From Clostridiales bacterium (GTDB lineage: Bacteria > Bacillota > Clostridia > Christensenellales > Aristaeellaceae), in the NCBI GenBank assembly GCA_004557125.1, contig SFET01000003.1, positions 99,465 to 163,464 on the forward strand: a DNA stretch of 64,000 nt. The letters run 5' to 3'. The stretch's first letter is position 1, and every line of letters starts with the position of its first letter. The position numbers and the translations under genes are program-made. Below the pieces are notes generated by a model. It ran no database searches. It worked only from the letters and a program-made list of their open reading frames with translations, and had not been told where the DNA came from. Positions 1-6,422 of the stretch are shown here, in pieces.

Positions 1-39
1 TTCTAGCCACTGTGGGCTCGAACCAATCCAGGCCGTCAT
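1..39 (-). CDS. Possible start of a gene running off the left edge
   Basis: An ATG at 39-37 on the minus strand opens a frame that stays open to the window edge (13 codons, starting MTAWIGSSPQ). It lies about 20 bases after the stop of the small gene at 60-269, so it could be the next gene of that transcript. No strong ribosome site is visible and the product cannot be identified. Confidence 0.25.
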   Translation of the reverse strand, partial: MTAWIGSSPQWLE

Positions 40-59
40 GCAGCTCTGCGGATTAGGTT

Positions 60-269
60 TTAGATATTTGCGCTGTAAGAACGCTGAATTTTGAAGTGAA
101 GATTGTCGATCCGGGTTACGCTTGTTACCTGACCTTGCCGCTCTATCGTGAAGGTTTCGCCCAATGCAAGGTGGGTTTTCGTTTTACACCCCTTGTAGGA
201 TGCCTCAACATACCACGTATCTGTTTCGAGCTTGAAAGCAAGCCTTCCCTGACTATCGCAGATGTCCAT
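60..269 (-). CDS. Small hypothetical protein (69 aa)
   Basis: The product starts MDICDSQGRL and ends IQRSYSANI, with no signal peptide, membrane segment or recognised motif; a small beta-rich fold is possible. A strong site (AAAGGAGGACACTGCGTA) precedes the ATG. The start codon overlaps the stop of a tiny upstream ORF (TAATG), which suggests translational coupling. It lies downstream of a consensus minus-strand promoter at 417-445 and diverges from the XRE/ImmA genes, so it belongs to the same regulated switch region. I do not recognise a family. Confidence 0.6.
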   Translation of the reverse strand: MDICDSQGRLAFKLETDTWYVEASYKGCKTKTHLALGETFTIERQGQVTSVTRIDNLHFKIQRSYSANI

Positions 270-301
270 TACGCAGTGTCCTCCTTTCTGAATTTGTCCA
301 T
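269..301 (-). CDS. Tiny leader ORF, 10 codons
   Basis: ATG at 301-299 is preceded by GGAGGTGATGCC and encodes MDKFRKEDTA. Its TAA overlaps the ATG of the 69-aa gene. In-frame upstream ATGs would add up to five residues. The coupled arrangement suggests a leader peptide that feeds ribosomes to the next gene; a role of the peptide itself is not supported. Confidence 0.35.
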   Translation of the reverse strand: MDKFRKEDTA

Positions 302-370
302 CGGCATCACCTCCATGTATAGCGTTTTGTTACTTTGCCCGATGAGTTCTCAACTCTTGAAATCAGCCGG

Positions 371-503
371 GTTGAACCCGCAACGCGAAGGAGTTGAACT
401 CTTTGGTTCAACACGTATTATAGCAGACAGCGGGATGTGTGTCAAGATATTTTTGAACTTTTAGAACATTAATATACAAAAAGGTATTGCTAAAGAGTTC
501 AAC
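371..503. promoter_or_regulatory. Operator cluster of GTTGAAC/GTTCAAC sites
   Basis: GTTGAAC occurs at 371-377 and 393-399 and its complement GTTCAAC at 406-412 and 497-503. The pair at 393-412 is an inverted repeat with a 6-base gap, just downstream of the minus-strand -10. The site at 497-503 lies between the -35 and -10 of the plus-strand promoter. This is the layout expected for autorepression and cross-control by the XRE protein encoded at 546; binding is inferred. Confidence 0.6.
417..445 (-). promoter_or_regulatory. Minus-strand promoter, perfect consensus
   Basis: On the minus strand TTGACA (445-440) is followed after exactly 17 bases by TATAAT (422-417). It points toward the leader ORF and the 69-aa gene. 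The GTTGAAC-N6-GTTCAAC inverted repeat lies just after the -10, so a bound repressor would block it. Confidence 0.75.
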
Positions 504-515
504 TAATGTTATAAT
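487..515 (+). promoter_or_regulatory. Promoter of the XRE/ImmA operon
   Basis: TTGCTA (487-492), a 17-base spacer and TATAAT (510-515) lie about 30 bases before the XRE start codon. A GTTCAAC half-site sits inside the spacer, consistent with autoregulation. Confidence 0.75.
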
Positions 516-545
516 AAAATCATATAAAATTAGGAGTGAAAACCC

Positions 546-941
546 ATGACACTAGGTGAATTCATCAAGGCACGGAGGGCTGAATTAGGTATGAGCCGAA
601 ATCAACTCGGTATCAAAGCTCAAATCAGCCATACTGAAGTGCATCGAATCGAAACCGGCGAGCGACGTCAGCCATCCCTTAAGGTGCTATGTGCGCTTGC
701 GGATGCACTTGGAACCCCGCAGGAAGAGTTTCTAAAGATTGCCGGTTACGCACCTTCCGATGACGTATCGGCGATTGAACGTGCTTTCCCCGGGCTCAAA
801 ACTGAAAAGCAGCGTGAAACTGTCGGCAAGATCGTCGATGGTCTGTCCAGAAACTCGCAGCTGAAGGATGAGGATCTTGACGACCTTTATCGTCAAGTGG
901 AGATGTTTTTGACCTATGCCAGCAAGAAGGGAACTACCTAA
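546..941 (+). CDS. XRE (Cro/CI-type) transcriptional regulator
   Basis: The 131-residue protein has an N-terminal helix-turn-helix of the XRE family (about residues 5-60, including SRNQLGIKAQISHTEVHRIE) and a helical C-terminal part (75-131) likely used for dimerisation. The ATG follows TTAGGAGTG. Its last 26 bases overlap the start of the HELGH protease gene. By analogy with ImmR/ImmA of ICEBs1 and similar phage switches, it is probably a repressor of the divergent promoters at 417-515 and the target of the neighbouring protease. The HTH assignment is seen; the partnership is inferred from family knowledge and gene order. Confidence 0.85.
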   Translation: MTLGEFIKARRAELGMSRNQLGIKAQISHTEVHRIETGERRQPSLKVLCALADALGTPQEEFLKIAGYAPSDDVSAIERAFPGLKTEKQRETVGKIVDGLSRNSQLKDEDLDDLYRQVEMFLTYASKKGTT

Positions 942-2316
942 AAAACCTCGCTTTCAGTATGTAACCGAACGCGCATATGCAGTGTTGCTTGATCTGGGCA
1001 TCGATCATTTTCCCATTTCGCCATGGAAAATCATTGAGCAATTCTCAGACCGGATCAGGTGCCTGTCTTGGAGTGATGGCCGAAGCGTACTGAATACGGA
1101 TGATCCCTTTCATCTGCATAAAATCGGCGCAGAAGCGCGGACTCTCCGCATCCGCAACACTGGAATATACATGATCGTATATGATGATGTTCGCGTCACC
1201 AATAAGGATCGAATCCTCTGGACAATCATGCACGAACTCGGTCATGTTTTCTGTAAGCATCTCGATAACTTTGATGCGACTGCATTGGATCGAGGGGGCT
1301 TGACAGACGATGAAAACGGAGTTCTTGAGGTTGAAGCGCATTTCTTTGCATCAGAGATGTACGCGCCAAGTGCTGTATTCAGTCGATTCACGGGTGTTAC
1401 ACCCGAGGAGATTCAGTTGCTATGCGGTATCTCCGGACAGGCAGCGCGAAAAATACATAAGCGTCTCTATGTGGACGAATCGCATGTGGGCACGCGGATG
1501 GATGAAAAAGTGTTCCGCAATTTCACTGCTTCGCTGACACATCATCTCGGCGAAATGATGTATGCGGGTATCGTTCGTATTTGGGGCAAACCGAACTACA
1601 CGAAATATCTGAAGTATTGCCGTAAGTGTCATCGATGCAGATCGTTCAACATGGATCCAAATGCGAAGCATTGTATATACTGTGGCAACAGTCTTGAGTT
1701 CGACAGGCATGAAATGACATTAATAGAGTGGCATAATGCGGAGAAAGCAATGCTATCGGTACCGGGAAAAGACCATTTTTCTTTTCCGGAACGTCACGGC
1801 TATAATCCTGAACAGGATAGTGCTCCGGGCATCAGCTATTGCCCAATCTGCATGAATGAGGAGTTTTCGCCAGACGCCAAATTCTGCAGAGTATGTGGGC
1901 ACCCGTTATATAACGTCTGCCTCGAAGAGCGGAAACTGCTGAAATGCGATGCGCATTATTGCCCCGACTGTGGCAGCGAGACCAGCTTCCATCGTGGATA
2001 TCAACTTGTCGAAGAGCGACTGAAGCGGTTTCAAAATGAGCGCCAGCTCTGCCACTTTGAGGATGACTGGCTGGAATATCCGTATTGGGATTTTGTGCAG
2101 ATGTGCATAAGCTCAAAAGGCAACCTTGCGTTGAGAAGCGCGCTTCTCTATTCGCGTGCTTTCGTGGACGATAGCGACGGAATCATTGTATATGTCTTAT
2201 CGGAAAAGGCAGCGACAATCGTGCGGGATAATCAGCAGTTGATACTGCAGAAAGCAAATAAAAACGACACTGTGAAACACGGATCTTTGGAGGTTTACGT
2301 CGTAAATGCTGTATAA
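916..2316 (+). CDS. ImmA/IrrE-type metalloprotease fused to zinc ribbons
   Basis: Residues 1-185 form an ImmA/IrrE (DUF955) domain with the zinc-binding HELGH at 106-110 and a downstream EAHFFASEM helix. Such proteases cleave XRE repressors. At 466 residues it is far longer than typical ImmA proteins (about 130-200). The extension carries Cys-pair zinc ribbons (CRKC...CIYCG, CPIC...CRVCG, CPDCG). The second and third match the ribbons of the next two genes (FCRVCGHPLYN against YCRICGLPLYN). The last 75 residues (WDFVQMC...LEVYVVNAV) recall the C-terminal region of DnaX (gamma/tau); that is a remembered resemblance, not a search result. The gene overlaps both neighbours. Confidence 0.85.
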   Translation: MPARRELPKKPRFQYVTERAYAVLLDLGIDHFPISPWKIIEQFSDRIRCLSWSDGRSVLNTDDPFHLHKIGAEARTLRIRNTGIYMIVYDDVRVTNKDRILWTIMHELGHVFCKHLDNFDATALDRGGLTDDENGVLEVEAHFFASEMYAPSAVFSRFTGVTPEEIQLLCGISGQAARKIHKRLYVDESHVGTRMDEKVFRNFTASLTHHLGEMMYAGIVRIWGKPNYTKYLKYCRKCHRCRSFNMDPNAKHCIYCGNSLEFDRHEMTLIEWHNAEKAMLSVPGKDHFSFPERHGYNPEQDSAPGISYCPICMNEEFSPDAKFCRVCGHPLYNVCLEERKLLKCDAHYCPDCGSETSFHRGYQLVEERLKRFQNERQLCHFEDDWLEYPYWDFVQMCISSKGNLALRSALLYSRAFVDDSDGIIVYVLSEKAATIVRDNQQLILQKANKNDTVKHGSLEVYVVNAV

Positions 2317-2629
2317 CGAACAGATTCAGATGGATGAGAGCATGCGTCTTGTGGTATGCCCTCGTTGTGAAAATGAACAATTCAGTAAGTTAGCGAAATA
2401 TTGCCGCATATGCGGCTTGCCACTATATAACTACTGTACTGATGAGCATTGCGAGGAAAATAATCCAGCAAACGCACGTTTCTGCGAAACTTGCGGTTCG
2501 CCCACGATTTTCAATACCCTCAATATTCTCCGCCCGTATAACGAAGTCAATCCGTCCGTGTCTGCACCGGAGGTTACGCCGACTCAGGAAGATTCTTTTG
2601 ATGTACCGGATGACGAACTGCCCTTCTGA
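2306..2629 (+). CDS. Double zinc-ribbon protein with an SSB-like C-terminal tail
   Basis: This 107-residue protein carries paired ribbons (CPRC...CRIC, then CETCG after NPANARF) matching those at the end of the preceding protease. After a flexible Pro/Ser-rich linker it ends DSFDVPDDELPF, very like the acidic-Pro-Phe tip of single-stranded DNA-binding protein through which SSB recruits repair and replication enzymes. There is no OB fold, so it would mimic the tip rather than bind ssDNA as SSB does. The ATG overlaps the stop of the protease gene, implying coupled translation. The function is unknown; the tip suggests a replication or repair partner. Confidence 0.75.
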   Translation: MLYNEQIQMDESMRLVVCPRCENEQFSKLAKYCRICGLPLYNYCTDEHCEENNPANARFCETCGSPTIFNTLNILRPYNEVNPSVSAPEVTPTQEDSFDVPDDELPF

Positions 2630-2643
2630 GATTGGTGAAGAAT

Positions 2644-3060
2644 ATGGGGAAAATATATCGGGATGACAGGGCTATTTCATCTAACCTCAAAAACGAAGTT
2701 TGCCCGTACTGCAAAAATGATCTAGGCTGGATCGATGACGAGGTCTGTGAGATTTGCCACCATCATATTGTGAATCGTTGCACGATATGCAATCACAAGA
2801 ATCCAAATAACGCAAGGTATTGCGAACAATGCGGTGCAGAGACTTTCTTCCTGAAGGAAAAGTTGTTGTTCGCTTTTGATACAACCACATCATCGGAAGA
2901 AATCAAACGCATCAAAAGATTCAGACGTGAATTCTATAAAGACAGAGATGCTCAACGTATCGGTCAATTCGGCCATATAGATATATTCGCAGGTGAGCTC
3001 AAGGATCGGGATGATTTAGAAAACCCAATGGTAATGGACTGGCTGTGGCATGACGATTAA
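2644..3060 (+). CDS. Zinc-ribbon protein (138 aa)
   Basis: Two ribbons at the N-terminus (CPYCKNDLG..CEICHHHIVNRCTIC and NPNNARYCEQCG) repeat the module of the two upstream genes. Residues 70-138 are charged and helical and end MVMDWLWHDD. The ATG at 2644 has GGTGA about 5 bases before it; TTG 2632 and GTG 2635 are alternative starts. It sits 14 bases after the previous stop in what looks like one operon. No enzyme domain is visible. Confidence 0.7.
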   Translation: MGKIYRDDRAISSNLKNEVCPYCKNDLGWIDDEVCEICHHHIVNRCTICNHKNPNNARYCEQCGAETFFLKEKLLFAFDTTTSSEEIKRIKRFRREFYKDRDAQRIGQFGHIDIFAGELKDRDDLENPMVMDWLWHDD

Positions 3061-3123
3061 TTGAACCTATTGCGAGCCGACAGAGATTCTGTCCTTCCCA
3101 CAGAATATCAAGGAACGATTACT

Positions 3124-3375
3124 ATGATTGACTACGCACCCGGTATGCGTACCATCATTCGAGATGAAGAATGGATGGTCAAAAAAATAGAAATCAACAA
3201 CCTTGGCAACAAGACTTTGCATTGTATAGGCATTTCGCCTCTTGTAAAAGACAGAGAAGCTATTTTCCTTTCGGATTTGGAGAATATCCAGATTGTCAAT
3301 CCTGCTGATGTGAAGTTGATTCCGGACAGTTCGCCGTTCTATAAGCAGTCACTTTGGTATTCGTCTGTTCTTTGA
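3124..3375 (+). pseudogene. Possible N-terminal stub of a SNF2-type helicase
   Basis: The 83-residue frame (from MIDYAPGMRTIIRDEEWMVK to SLWYSSVL) resembles, from memory, the first 80 or so residues of large SNF2/DEAD-like helicases found in defence loci (pattern GISPLVKDREAIFLSDLE). It stops where those proteins would go on into the motor domains, and no helicase motifs follow. ATG 3124 follows AAGGAA; a TTG at 3061 directly after the upstream stop would add 21 residues. It could instead be an intact small protein. The caspase-like gene starts 40 bases later, so a helicase may once have stood here and been replaced. Confidence 0.45.
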
Positions 3376-3415
3376 GGTAAAGGGCTAATGGTTGACCACG
3401 AGAGAGGTATCAATA

Positions 3416-4792
3416 ATGAAGAGAATTGCTATACTTATTTCTGCTGAGCAATATCTACCATCAATATCATTTCCGGAAGGATCAATAGATCTTCCGGGAG
3501 GCATGTATGATATACGGGCTCTTTCATTGCGTTTTTCACAGCTGGGGTTTTCTGTTCAAGAACTCAGGAATGCAACCAAAGAAGCTATTATATCCTCCAT
3601 AAATAACACTTCTGACAGTCTGATTAATGATTCCATCTGCATTGTGTATTTTACTGGTCATGGTGGGCACTACATGGGGAATAACTATATATACCCGGTA
3701 GATTTTCCTTCAGAATATGATATAAAGAAGAATCTGCCTGATGCAGCAATTGATATTAGAAATATAATTTCTCAGTTTCACAATCATGGTAAGCTGATTA
3801 TGATCCTTGATGCTTGCAGGTCAGATTTTGGTGAATCAAAGGGTTACTTTTCAGAGATGGCGTCTGCAGAGAATGTATATATTGCTTATGGCACCATGTT
3901 CACTGGCACAGCAAGCGGAGCAAGTAACGGAATGAGCAGGTTTACTGAAGCAATCTGTGATGAAATACTCGCACCGGATATTGATATCGACACTGTTTTC
4001 ACGCGTGTTCGTCGAAATGTCTTGAGAAAACACGGTGCACAAATACCACAGAGTGTTAACACACTCATATCATCAACTGTATTGAATCCAAGTATCACGA
4101 CGACAACCAAGGGACAACAAGTGTATGATTTTGTTCAGGAATACGGAGATTACTATGATGATAAATATGGTTATTTTCATGGTGACGATCTCGTATTTAT
4201 TGATGCAGCTCAAAAATACCAAATGAGCCTTCTTGATGCAATTTGGCAATTCAGAATAATTGATAACCAAGTTTTTCGTGAAAGAGGAGGAAGTGTAATT
4301 GAATTAACTGAAGATGAGAGTAAAATAGTATCTTTCATGGCTTTTACTAAGGGGAACAGCTTTTTTCACCATGATGAAGCATATACTTGGTATTATGGTG
4401 GAAGACAAATCCGAATGGGCGAAATACCTCCTCTTCCAGAGAGTATGCAACAGAAAATGCCAGAAGAAGGTAAGGCTATTGATGTTCAATTTACTGTAAG
4501 GAAAGACACTGAATGGTTATATTTACTGACAAATCTACCCGAGAATTGCGAATTATTCATACTAACAAACACGATGAAATCTGCACAAAAGTGTAGAGTC
4601 AGTAATGGAAAACTTAGCATCCCAATGGATGAAAATATTTCTTGGCTATCAATTTCTTCAAATGTGTTTTCAACGGATCAGTTAGGAAAAGGATTGTTGG
4701 GTGAAAAAAACCGTAATTTAGTCGGTCAATACGTCCAATATCACCCGATCATTGGGAATAATATCAAGTTCCGTACAGAAATCGCATTATAA
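3416..4792 (+). CDS. Caspase-like (clan CD, C14) protease
   Basis: Residues 1-220 of 458 form a caspase/metacaspase p20-like domain with catalytic His82 in YFTGHGGHY and Cys134 in LILDACRS-type context (MILDACRSDF). Acidic stretches around the active site fit either Asp or Arg/Lys specificity; the P1 preference is not readable. Residues 230-458 are a beta-rich region with no recognised domain, possibly a sensor or target-binding part. ATG 3416 has AGAGAGG 9 bases upstream; TTG 3392 is an alternative. The gene is strikingly AT-rich compared with the rest of the window, which suggests recent transfer. Bacterial caspases act as effectors in several anti-phage systems, where they cleave host proteins after activation. 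Confidence 0.85.
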   Translation: MKRIAILISAEQYLPSISFPEGSIDLPGGMYDIRALSLRFSQLGFSVQELRNATKEAIISSINNTSDSLINDSICIVYFTGHGGHYMGNNYIYPVDFPSEYDIKKNLPDAAIDIRNIISQFHNHGKLIMILDACRSDFGESKGYFSEMASAENVYIAYGTMFTGTASGASNGMSRFTEAICDEILAPDIDIDTVFTRVRRNVLRKHGAQIPQSVNTLISSTVLNPSITTTTKGQQVYDFVQEYGDYYDDKYGYFHGDDLVFIDAAQKYQMSLLDAIWQFRIIDNQVFRERGGSVIELTEDESKIVSFMAFTKGNSFFHHDEAYTWYYGGRQIRMGEIPPLPESMQQKMPEEGKAIDVQFTVRKDTEWLYLLTNLPENCELFILTNTMKSAQKCRVSNGKLSIPMDENISWLSISSNVFSTDQLGKGLLGEKNRNLVGQYVQYHPIIGNNIKFRTEIAL

Positions 4793-4849
4793 GAAAAAGT
4801 AGGGGTTGCAAGGGTATGCACAATCCAACGAAACTCCGGCAGGGGTTGC

Positions 4850-4860
4850 ATTGTATCAAA
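4850..4860 (+). repeat. Left copy of ATTGTATCAAA direct repeat
   Basis: The same 11 bases recur at 10429-10439, on the far side of the phage remnant and in the same orientation. The copy lies 24 bases before the caspase-gene terminator. It may mark an element end, but 11 AT-rich bases could also match by chance. Confidence 0.35.
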
Positions 4861-4883
4861 ATTGGAGTGCAGAGCCATATCAT

Positions 4884-4921
4884 CTACCAGCTTTTGATAC
4901 AAAGGCTGGTAGATTTCTTTT
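4884..4921 (+). terminator. Rho-independent terminator after the caspase-like gene
   Basis: The stem CTACCAGC (4884-4891) pairs with GCTGGTAG (4905-4912), extended inward by TTTG/CAAA, and is followed by ATTTCTTTT. Confidence 0.75.
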
Positions 4922-5067
4922 ACCCCCTGACGGTCAGAAAACCCTTGCGGCAAGGGCTTTCCGGATGTCTTTCGCTAAATGATAGATCGAAAACCGTATA
5001 TTCCAGACACGCAAACGGGCGTTGGAGGACTTTTCAGCTCTCCTGCGCCCGTTCTTTTTTACCCCCC
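4918..5067 (+). repeat. Two TTTTACCCCC motifs at the left of the phage remnant
   Basis: TTTTACCCCC occurs at 4918-4927 and TTTTACCCCCC at 5057-5067. Two further copies, one inverted, lie at 10342-10352 and 10391-10400 on the right side. Each left copy directly follows a terminator hairpin. Confidence 0.4.
5014..5060 (+). terminator. Terminator hairpin
   Basis: AACGGGCG (5014-5021) pairs with CGCCCGTT (5046-5053) and the inner GGAG with CTCC; the run TTCTTTTTT follows. Confidence 0.7.
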
Positions 5068-5082
5068 TGTGGTGCTCAAATG

Positions 5083-5158
5083 AGTTACGCGAAAAGATAG
5101 ACCGGATTTTGCCTCATTCGGGAGTTTCGCGGAATTTTAAGGGGTTTCGCGAAAAGAT
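5083..5158 (+). repeat. Three imperfect TTTCGCGAAAAGAT-type repeats
   Basis: GAGTTACGCGAAAAGAT starts at 5083, GAGTTTCGCGGAATTT at 5122 and GGGTTTCGCGAAAAGAT at 5142, all in the same direction. The core TTTCGCGAAA is a palindrome. They lie just before phage replication genes, so they may be regulator sites or iteron-like origin repeats. Confidence 0.4.
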
Positions 5159-5248
5159 TGAATCAGGGCCTTTTCATCTGCACCAGCGTCTCCTTGAGGT
5201 GCATTCCGTCCACCAGTCCAGCGAGGTAGCAACTCCTCCACATGGAGC

Positions 5249-5827
5249 GTGGCCCCGGAATACTTGAAGCGCTGGGGCGACGAGGTGCTCCGCCCGGCGG
5301 GCGCACAGGCGCTCATGGGCGCGGGCGAGTTCATGGCGGGAAGCTGGTGCCGGTTCTGCAAGGCCCGCAATCAATGCCGGGCGCGCGCCGAATCCTTCCT
5401 CGAAATGGCGAAGCTGGAGTTCACCCAGCCCGCGCTGCTCTCGGACGAGGAGATCGCCGAGGTGATTGCCAAGGCGGATGAGCTGGCCAAGTGGGCGGCG
5501 GACGTGTACGCCTTCGCGCAGGACGAGGCCATCGTCCACGGCAAGCAATGGCCCGGCTTCAAGGTGGTCGAGGGCAAGAGCAGCCGCAAGTATACCTCCG
5601 AGGAGGAGGTCGCGCAGGCCGCCGTCGCCGCTGGCTACAAGGACATCTACAAGCGCAGCCTCATCGGGATCACCGAGATGGAGCGCCTCATGGGCAAGGA
5701 CAGGTTCCGGGAGATTCTTGGGCCGCTGGTGTACAAGCCCAAGGGCAAGCTCACGCTGGTGCCCGAATCGGATAAGCGCGAGGCCGTCAGAAGCAACACC
5801 GCACAAGAAGATTTTACGGAGGTTTGA
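5249..5827 (+). pseudogene. 3' part of a phage DUF2800 gene (RecB/Cas4-like nuclease family)
   Basis: The frame encodes about 192 residues matching the C-terminal half of DUF2800 phage proteins (usually about 370 aa). The WCRFCKARNQCRARAE motif gives the Fe-S or zinc-type Cys cluster, followed by LLSDEEIAEVI, WPGFKVVEGKSSRKY and a C-terminal LVPESDKR. The N-terminal nuclease half is missing: upstream of about 5240 the frame no longer resembles the family. GTG 5249 is only the first in-frame start codon. The family accompanies DUF2815 and a DNA polymerase in Clostridial prophages, as here. Confidence 0.75.
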
Positions 5828-5829
5828 TT

Positions 5830-6366
5830 ATGAAGAACAATCCCAACAAGGTCATCATCCCGTGCCGTTTCTCCTACCTGCATTGCTGGGAGCCGGACAG
5901 CGTCAACGGCAGCGAACCCAAGTACAGCGTCAGCGCCATCATTTCCAAGAGTGACACGGCCACGATCAGCGCCATCAAGGCGGCGATTGAGAATGCGAAG
6001 AAGGACTCCGTGTCCAAGTGGGGCGGCAAGATTCCGCCCAACCTGAAGCTGCCGCTGCGCGACGGCGACATCGACCGCCCGGAGGACGAAGCCTACGCGG
6101 GCTGCTACTTCCTCAACGCCAACAGCCGTCAGGCTCCGCAAGTGGTGGACAGAAATGTAAAGCCCATCCTCGACCAGAGCGAGGTGTACTCCGGCTGCTA
6201 CGGCGCAATCAGCGTCACCTTCTATGGCTATAACTCGAACGGGAACCGTGGCATTGCGGCGGGACTGGGCAACATCCAGAAGCTGCGCGACGGCGAATCC
6301 CTCGGCGGCAGGGCCAACGCGGCGGAGGAGTTTGAGTCCGTCGACGACGATGATTTCCTTTCCTGA
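5830..6366 (+). CDS. Phage DUF2815 protein (ssDNA-binding-like)
   Basis: This 178-residue protein belongs to the DUF2815 family of phage replication proteins, thought to be ssDNA-binding proteins. Supporting stretches are VIIPCRFSYLHCWEP, YAGCYFLNANSRQAPQVVD and YSGCYGAISVTFYGYN. It ends in an acidic tail (ESVDDDDFLS), typical of ssDNA-binding proteins. ATG 5830 has ACGGAGG 7 bases upstream. It follows the DUF2800 stop by two bases and appears full length, unlike its neighbours. Confidence 0.8.
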   Translation: MKNNPNKVIIPCRFSYLHCWEPDSVNGSEPKYSVSAIISKSDTATISAIKAAIENAKKDSVSKWGGKIPPNLKLPLRDGDIDRPEDEAYAGCYFLNANSRQAPQVVDRNVKPILDQSEVYSGCYGAISVTFYGYNSNGNRGIAAGLGNIQKLRDGESLGGRANAAEEFESVDDDDFLS

Positions 6367-6374
6367 TACGCACA

Positions 6375-6398
6375 GGGGCGGCGGGCCGCTGCCGCCCC
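6375..6398 (+). other. GC-rich hairpin before the polymerase gene
   Basis: GGGGCGGC (6375-6382) pairs with GCCGCCCC (6391-6398). No T-run follows, and the polymerase ribosome site (GGGAGGTGAG) begins about 10 bases later, so it may affect mRNA stability or translation rather than stop transcription. Confidence 0.4.
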
Positions 6399-6422
6399 TT
6401 CCCCTGATGGGAGGTGAGAACC

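Larger units (their letters stand above)
4793..5248. other. Intergenic region with terminators and repeats
   Basis: No convincing gene is present. The stretch holds two terminator-like hairpins (4884-4921 and 5014-5060), two copies of TTTTACCCCC (4918-4927 and 5057-5066), one ATTGTATCAAA (4850-4860) and three GRGTTWCGCGRAAAGAT-like repeats (5083-5158). The boundary between the low-GC island and the GC-rich phage remnant falls here, near 5225-5250. Confidence 0.6.

Noticed and set aside
37..100. tRNA or attachment site at the left edge
   Set aside because: GGCTCGAACC resembles a T-arm but no acceptor or anticodon stem can be built.
5022..5267. Plus-strand frame before DUF2800 as the missing N-terminus
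   Set aside because: Its translation (HLHQRLLEVHSVHQSS-like) has no likeness to the nuclease half of the family and runs over a terminator.
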